DNA of 64,000 nucleotides from Stictocephala bisonia (taxonomy: Eukaryota; Arthropoda; Insecta; Hemiptera; Membracidae), in contig JAQJVL010001180.1 of NCBI GenBank assembly GCA_035578905.1, forward strand, positions 62,001-126,000, given 5' to 3'. Made by a program: the position numbers and the translations under genes. The notes under the pieces were generated by a model. That model worked only from the letters and a program-made list of their open reading frames with translations, ran no database searches and was not told the origin of the DNA. Each line of letters opens with the position of its first letter. Within the stretch, counting starts at the first letter, position 1. Below, in pieces: positions 59,801-64,000 of the stretch.

Positions 59801-62039
59801 TATGATGTTTAATCATCATAAGAATTTTATGAAGGGAGAATAGCCAGTGGTTAATAGCAGTACGATTCAACCATAATTACAACTAGTCACTTTCCAAATT
59901 CTAAATTCTTCAACGCCAAGTACTCTATTAATCACACAATGGCACAGTATATCAGTTTCAGGTGTTGGTTAACCTTGACAATAGCGTCAAAAAACTAAAA
60001 GCTTACAGTGATCTGTAGCATGGCAAGTCCCCATTTACCAAAGTCATGTTGCAGACACCAATAGATTAGTAATTTAAAATATAACATAGTAAGGGTAGAT
60101 TGAGACATTGTAGATGTGTCATTATAAATTTGTTAGTAAACTGTTGTACTAACATTGGTGTAGACAATGAGTGATAGAAATCACAATTTAATATGATCAT
60201 AATGTAATAAAAATGTTTGATGGTAATAATATTGCAAATAAAATTTTATTTGTCAATGATGCAAGAATAATAATAGAAATAATAACTTGATATGAATGAA
60301 AAATAATTGAAAATATGAGTAATTAATTTTATGTCAACAATTAACAAACAGTAATAATTTATTGAAAACTTTACAAACATAATAATGACAATTAATGTTA
60401 AATATGTCAACTTGAAATATGTCAAAGCAACATTAGTAAAGGTATGAATAATTAAAGTTTTGTATACAAGTAATATGTGTGTATACACAAACAATAATAG
60501 ACAATATGAAAAATGATTGAACATGAGTATGTTTAAATGTTTGTAAATAACTTTTTACTTCAATTAATTGCTGATGTAATTAAAAACAGGCTATTTCTAT
60601 AATTAACAGCCTGTGATTTAATTATGTTATATGTATTATTTAATGGAAAGGTTAATCAAAGTAGTCATGTGAATAAAAAGACTTTGTGCTGAAACAAACT
60701 TTCAGTGAAACCAGTTGAGACTGTTTTGGACATCAGGAACATTGTGAAAGACAGACACGCATGGACACAAGTGACATTGTGGACGGTGCTGTGCTGCAGA
60801 CGGGGGGTCAGGAAATCGACGCGCCATGCAAACACATGATACGGTGGAGCTGTCATCGCAGGGACACGCCGGATAATGACTCATCCTATTGAAGAGGCAC
60901 GTCCAACCGTCTACACCACAAAACACTAGGACAACAGCACATGTTCGAGAACAACAACTTGTACATCAACCAGTTGGACATAAGACAATCTTTGTTTTGC
61001 TATTTATAGTCTCTCGAGACCCATAGACTTGTGAATCAGATATTCACAGAACTTAATTATGGTGTTCAAACATTTGAAACTTAAAATGAACATGAGTACA
61101 AACCAGTGTAAAACTTTTCACGTGGACCGTTTCCAGTTTTATAAAAGTGAGTGACTGTTTTTAAGCTTTTGTCAAAATAAGCAATAACTTCTGAAGAAAA
61201 CCAATATTCTACAAGAACACTTACAATGTTCCAGAACCCTGGCCCATACTTGAACACTATGGCATTGTAAATGAACTATCCCAAAGTACGTGCAGTGACA
61301 TCAGACCCATTGGCGTAGCAACAACTTGGCAATATGTTTCAAAATAATAAATAAAAAATAAAATATTATGCAAATGTGTATGAAATAAATAATAGCAATG
61401 AATAGATAATATGTAACAAATAAATGATAAAACAAAAGTATAAATAATTTATAAATAATGAATCTTTAATAATGAAAGAATGACAATTGTATTCAATAAT
61501 AATTTTCTAATATGCATCAACAAATGTGTAGGAATAGATATTAATACAAATAATAATTGAAACTTTTTTGAAATGATTGAAATATATTTTTGTGATTAAT
61601 TACAAAATGACTAATAATCAGAAAAACTTGCATCAATGACAGACTAATGTAATATATATGTGGTTCATTAGTAAAGAATAATTCAAGCTACTCTTATATA
61701 AATGTAAGAGTTGATAACTTATTGATTGAAATTACTAATTATTATATAAATAATTTGGTAATTAATGATGTACAGTACAACTTTGAAAATTGATCATTTG
61801 TCAAATGATAAATATTGTGTAAAAAGTTTTAAGGAATATTTGATTAGTTGATTAATGATAGATGTTAAGATTTGACTAAGGATTGATGATATGTATGATA
61901 ATATGATGACTTGTTGATGATTGAAAATGTATTTGGAAAATATTTAATGAGTAGTAACTGACTTGATAATGTTAAGATTTGTTTTAGATGTGATGATTTA
62001 TTTGAGAATGTTAAAGGTTGTGTAATGATAGAGAATTTA

Positions 62040-62330
62040 TAAAAAATAAAAGAAGGATTAAGGATTGAAATAGGGTATAGAAATTTAAAGAAGGTTTAAT
62101 GGAATGAAACAGGATTCTAGCAATTAAAGAAAGATTAAAGGGATTGATAACAGGTTATGGAATTTAAAGACGGCTAAAGATATGAAAAAGGATTTTAGAA
62201 TTTAAAAATGGTAATGGATTGATAATAGGTTACAGCATTAAAAGAAGGGTTAAGGGATTGATAACAGGTTATGGAATTTAAAGATGGCTTAAAGGGATGA
62301 GGATTTATTTGAGGGATTTAGTAGGGTGTT
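62040..62330 (+). repeat. Purine-rich tandem repeats
   Basis: A unit like AAGAAGGATTAAGGGATTGA + TAACAGGTTATGGAATTTAA returns about six times at 40-60 bp spacing, e.g. 62100-62175 and 62230-62290. The strand is strongly purine-biased. Confidence 0.75.
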
Positions 62331-63256
62331 GATAAAATAAATGATTGATGAATTGTTGAGTTAATGAATGATAATTCCTCTAAGAAGTAATGAACTATAT
62401 GAGAAGTGATTGTAATTAGTAGTCAGATGATTCTGATAATGATGTTAAAAAAATGATAATTGTAAACAAGTGAAGGATTAATCAGTTTTTGAATAATGAA
62501 GTAATGATTGTTGATTTGTATTTTATTGATATTGACACATAACCTATGTATTGTATTTGATAATTTCATGCTAAAAATCATTGATGGTAATTGGAAACTT
62601 GTATAATTTTAAATGATATATAGTAGTTAATTGATGATATGGAATTTATAAAGTACTACTTTTGACTTATGAATTTTGATTTGTAGATTATTGTTTTTGA
62701 TTCATGAATACATGTAGACGAATGAATGTTTCATTGTTAATTTATAATTGTTGAATCTAACTAACGATTTAAATAATTTGTCAATAAATACTGATTATTT
62801 AATATTTAAAAGGGAATTATAATTTAGTGAGTTATTAATTTTAACAAATATTTGCATTTAATTTAAGGATGTATCGACATTTAAGGTATGAATTTCAAGG
62901 TGTAATGTATAGTTTTTGTTTGACAAATTCTAATTTATGATTGATAAAGTTTTTAAGTAACAACTTGTAATGATCAAAAGTATTATAAAATTTTTGTTAA
63001 CAATTATGTATAATGTAATACTGTTAAAATTTTAATTTATAAATTGTTGAATTGTTAATTAACAATTTTGATTTGTTGAATTATTGTCAGATGACTGTAA
63101 ATTTTAAATAATTGACTTTTGATTGATAACTTTGCAACTTGTTAAATAGTAATGCACTGATTTGCATATATGATGTAAATAATTTTGTTGAATAAGATTG
63201 TTCATTTTAAACTTAATTTCTTACATGAAATTTAATATGTAATTTGATATTGAACT

Positions 63257-63320
63257 ATATGTTAGTTGATAGTTTCATGTCATTCTATGTTAGTTGATAG
63301 TCTCATGTCATTCTAGATAT
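63257..63320 (+). repeat. 32-bp tandem duplication
   Basis: TATGTTAGTTGATAGTTTCA plus TGTCATTC occurs twice in a row with one T/C change. Confidence 0.85.
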
Positions 63321-63435
63321 AGTAAACGTAAAACTGAAACTTATCTGAAGAACAATCGACAATTTGGCAAACCGTGTTTAAAATCAAGATTTTTTGACTC
63401 GTGTTACTCACACATCGCAAAAAATCGGGGGGTAC

Positions 63436-64000
63436 TGTAACAGGTCCACCAAATTGACAGGTAAATTAATTAAAATAAATAAATAATAAAATTATTGTAT
63501 ATAAGGAAAAGGATATATTTAATTTGAAGAAATAAGGATGGTCAAAATTATGTTAGAGAATTGTCGTGAGAAAGACGCCAGATGTTTAGACGTGGAGACA
63601 GAAATAAGTCCCCTCAAACAAAAACCTTTGTTCGAAACAGGATGGGTGGGCCTGTTCTAAGAATTACAATCGCAAACATGTGTCGACTGGCCTGGGTGGC
63701 ACCAGATCACAATAACATTCCTGGTTGCAGTCGAAAACGAAACCGATCCACTAAGAAAACGGAAAATGGTGTTCATACGGAACTGAAACTGACAACTCCC
63801 GCCAAATTACCCCCACTTCGGGACACAAATAGAAAATACGTATAAACTACGTTTAAGTCACAACGAATCATGACACGAGTTTTGACAGAAACCAATCAGA
63901 ACGGAACATATAGTTCCAAAAATGCCCGTAGAAAGCAGCACAATACGGGGAGAACAGTACACTATATGGGTTTGCTACCTCGTGGCAAAACCGGAAGGAC
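63436..64000 (+). repeat. 3' LTR, first 565 bp (cut by window edge)
   Basis: Aligns without gaps to 55363-55927. About 790 bp of LTR should follow outside the window. Confidence 0.93.

Larger units (their letters stand above)
58549..63435 (+). other. AT-rich non-coding body of the LTR retrotransposon
   Basis: 4.9 kb with no frame longer than about 90 codons and no recognisable motif. It contains degenerate internal repeats (59040-59800; 62040-62330; 63257-63320), a less AT-rich patch (about 60665-61330), and ends in a purine-rich AAAAAATCGGGGGGTAC against the 3' LTR, a plausible polypurine tract. Confidence 0.75.
55363..64000 (+). mobile_element. Young LTR retrotransposon without visible pol, extends past right edge
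   Basis: LTRs start at 55363 and 63436 (TGTAACAGGTCC). Over the 565 bp in view of the right LTR, I count about seven substitutions and no net indel against the left, so insertion was recent. The internal region, 6.7 kb, has one long ORF (57073-58548) and no reverse transcriptase, integrase or protease frame. It resembles a large retrotransposon derivative needing another element's enzymes. The left junction is 3 bp from the TTAA of the neighbouring MITE. Confidence 0.92.

Noticed and set aside
60665..60926. Overlapping 63- and 74-codon minus frames
   Set aside because: They arise from the GC-richer patch; no motif, and the two frames compete for the same DNA.
52000..64000. N-terminal eIF3a exons
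   Set aside because: I looked for the segment preceding VRLNVV on the minus strand; this stretch is accounted for by transposable elements and holds no matching exon.

Overview
The window looks like a repeat-rich arthropod (probably insect) nuclear genome. It is AT-rich, has GT/AG introns of 5 to 13 kb, and is packed with transposable elements (TEs). I cannot name the species from the sequence alone. There is one clear conserved host gene: the minus strand carries six consecutive internal exons of eIF3a, the largest subunit of translation initiation factor eIF3. The exons are 51784-51972, 46583-46699, 37428-37613, 28447-28584, 22512-22721 and 9558-9734. All are in phase 0, all are flanked by AG/GT, and their translations join without a gap into 339 codons, from the PCI domain into the charged coiled-coil spectrin-like region. 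The N-terminal exons lie beyond the right edge and the C-terminal exons beyond the left edge.

Nearly everything else is mobile DNA in the eIF3a introns. Left part (1-9.5 kb): the 5' end of a multi-copy-type gene (1-860, minus), then a Ty3/gypsy retrotransposon (1880-8807, minus) with short LTRs, PBS, PPT and a 5-bp target duplication, itself split by a piggyBac transposon (4611-7497) at a TTAA. From 9.9 to 28 kb: an assembly gap, LINE relics, a 4-kb hAT transposon (11129-15145), a hairpin-forming inverted repeat (15966-16273), and two copies of an unidentified 3.4-3.8 kb repeat (16757-22150 and 23885-27650). One copy hosts a hAT-like element and the other a piggyBac-like MITE, and each copy supplies the empty site of the other. 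From 28.8 to 36.2 kb: a Tigger/pogo element, a TTAA-flanked Kolobok/Mutator-like transposon with an intact 596-codon transposase (32152-34771), and a tandem array made from the end of a piggyBac-like MITE.

From 37.7 to 45.6 kb a PIF/Harbinger element has been cut up by pogo-like, mariner, SINE and hAT-like insertions, followed by a Penelope-like reverse transcriptase hit by another TTAA MITE. From 46 to 52 kb there are tRNA-derived SINEs, a (TA)n(GA)n hairpin, a 0.9-kb palindrome with a MITE inserted at its exact centre, and a piggyBac remnant. From 52 to 64 kb a second copy of the hAT-like element is broken by a piggyBac-like MITE, next to a young 8.6-kb or longer LTR retrotransposon (55363 to past the right edge). 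That retrotransposon has 1357-bp LTRs and no visible pol; its only sizeable gene is a 491-codon coiled-coil protein. It is the best candidate here for something undescribed.
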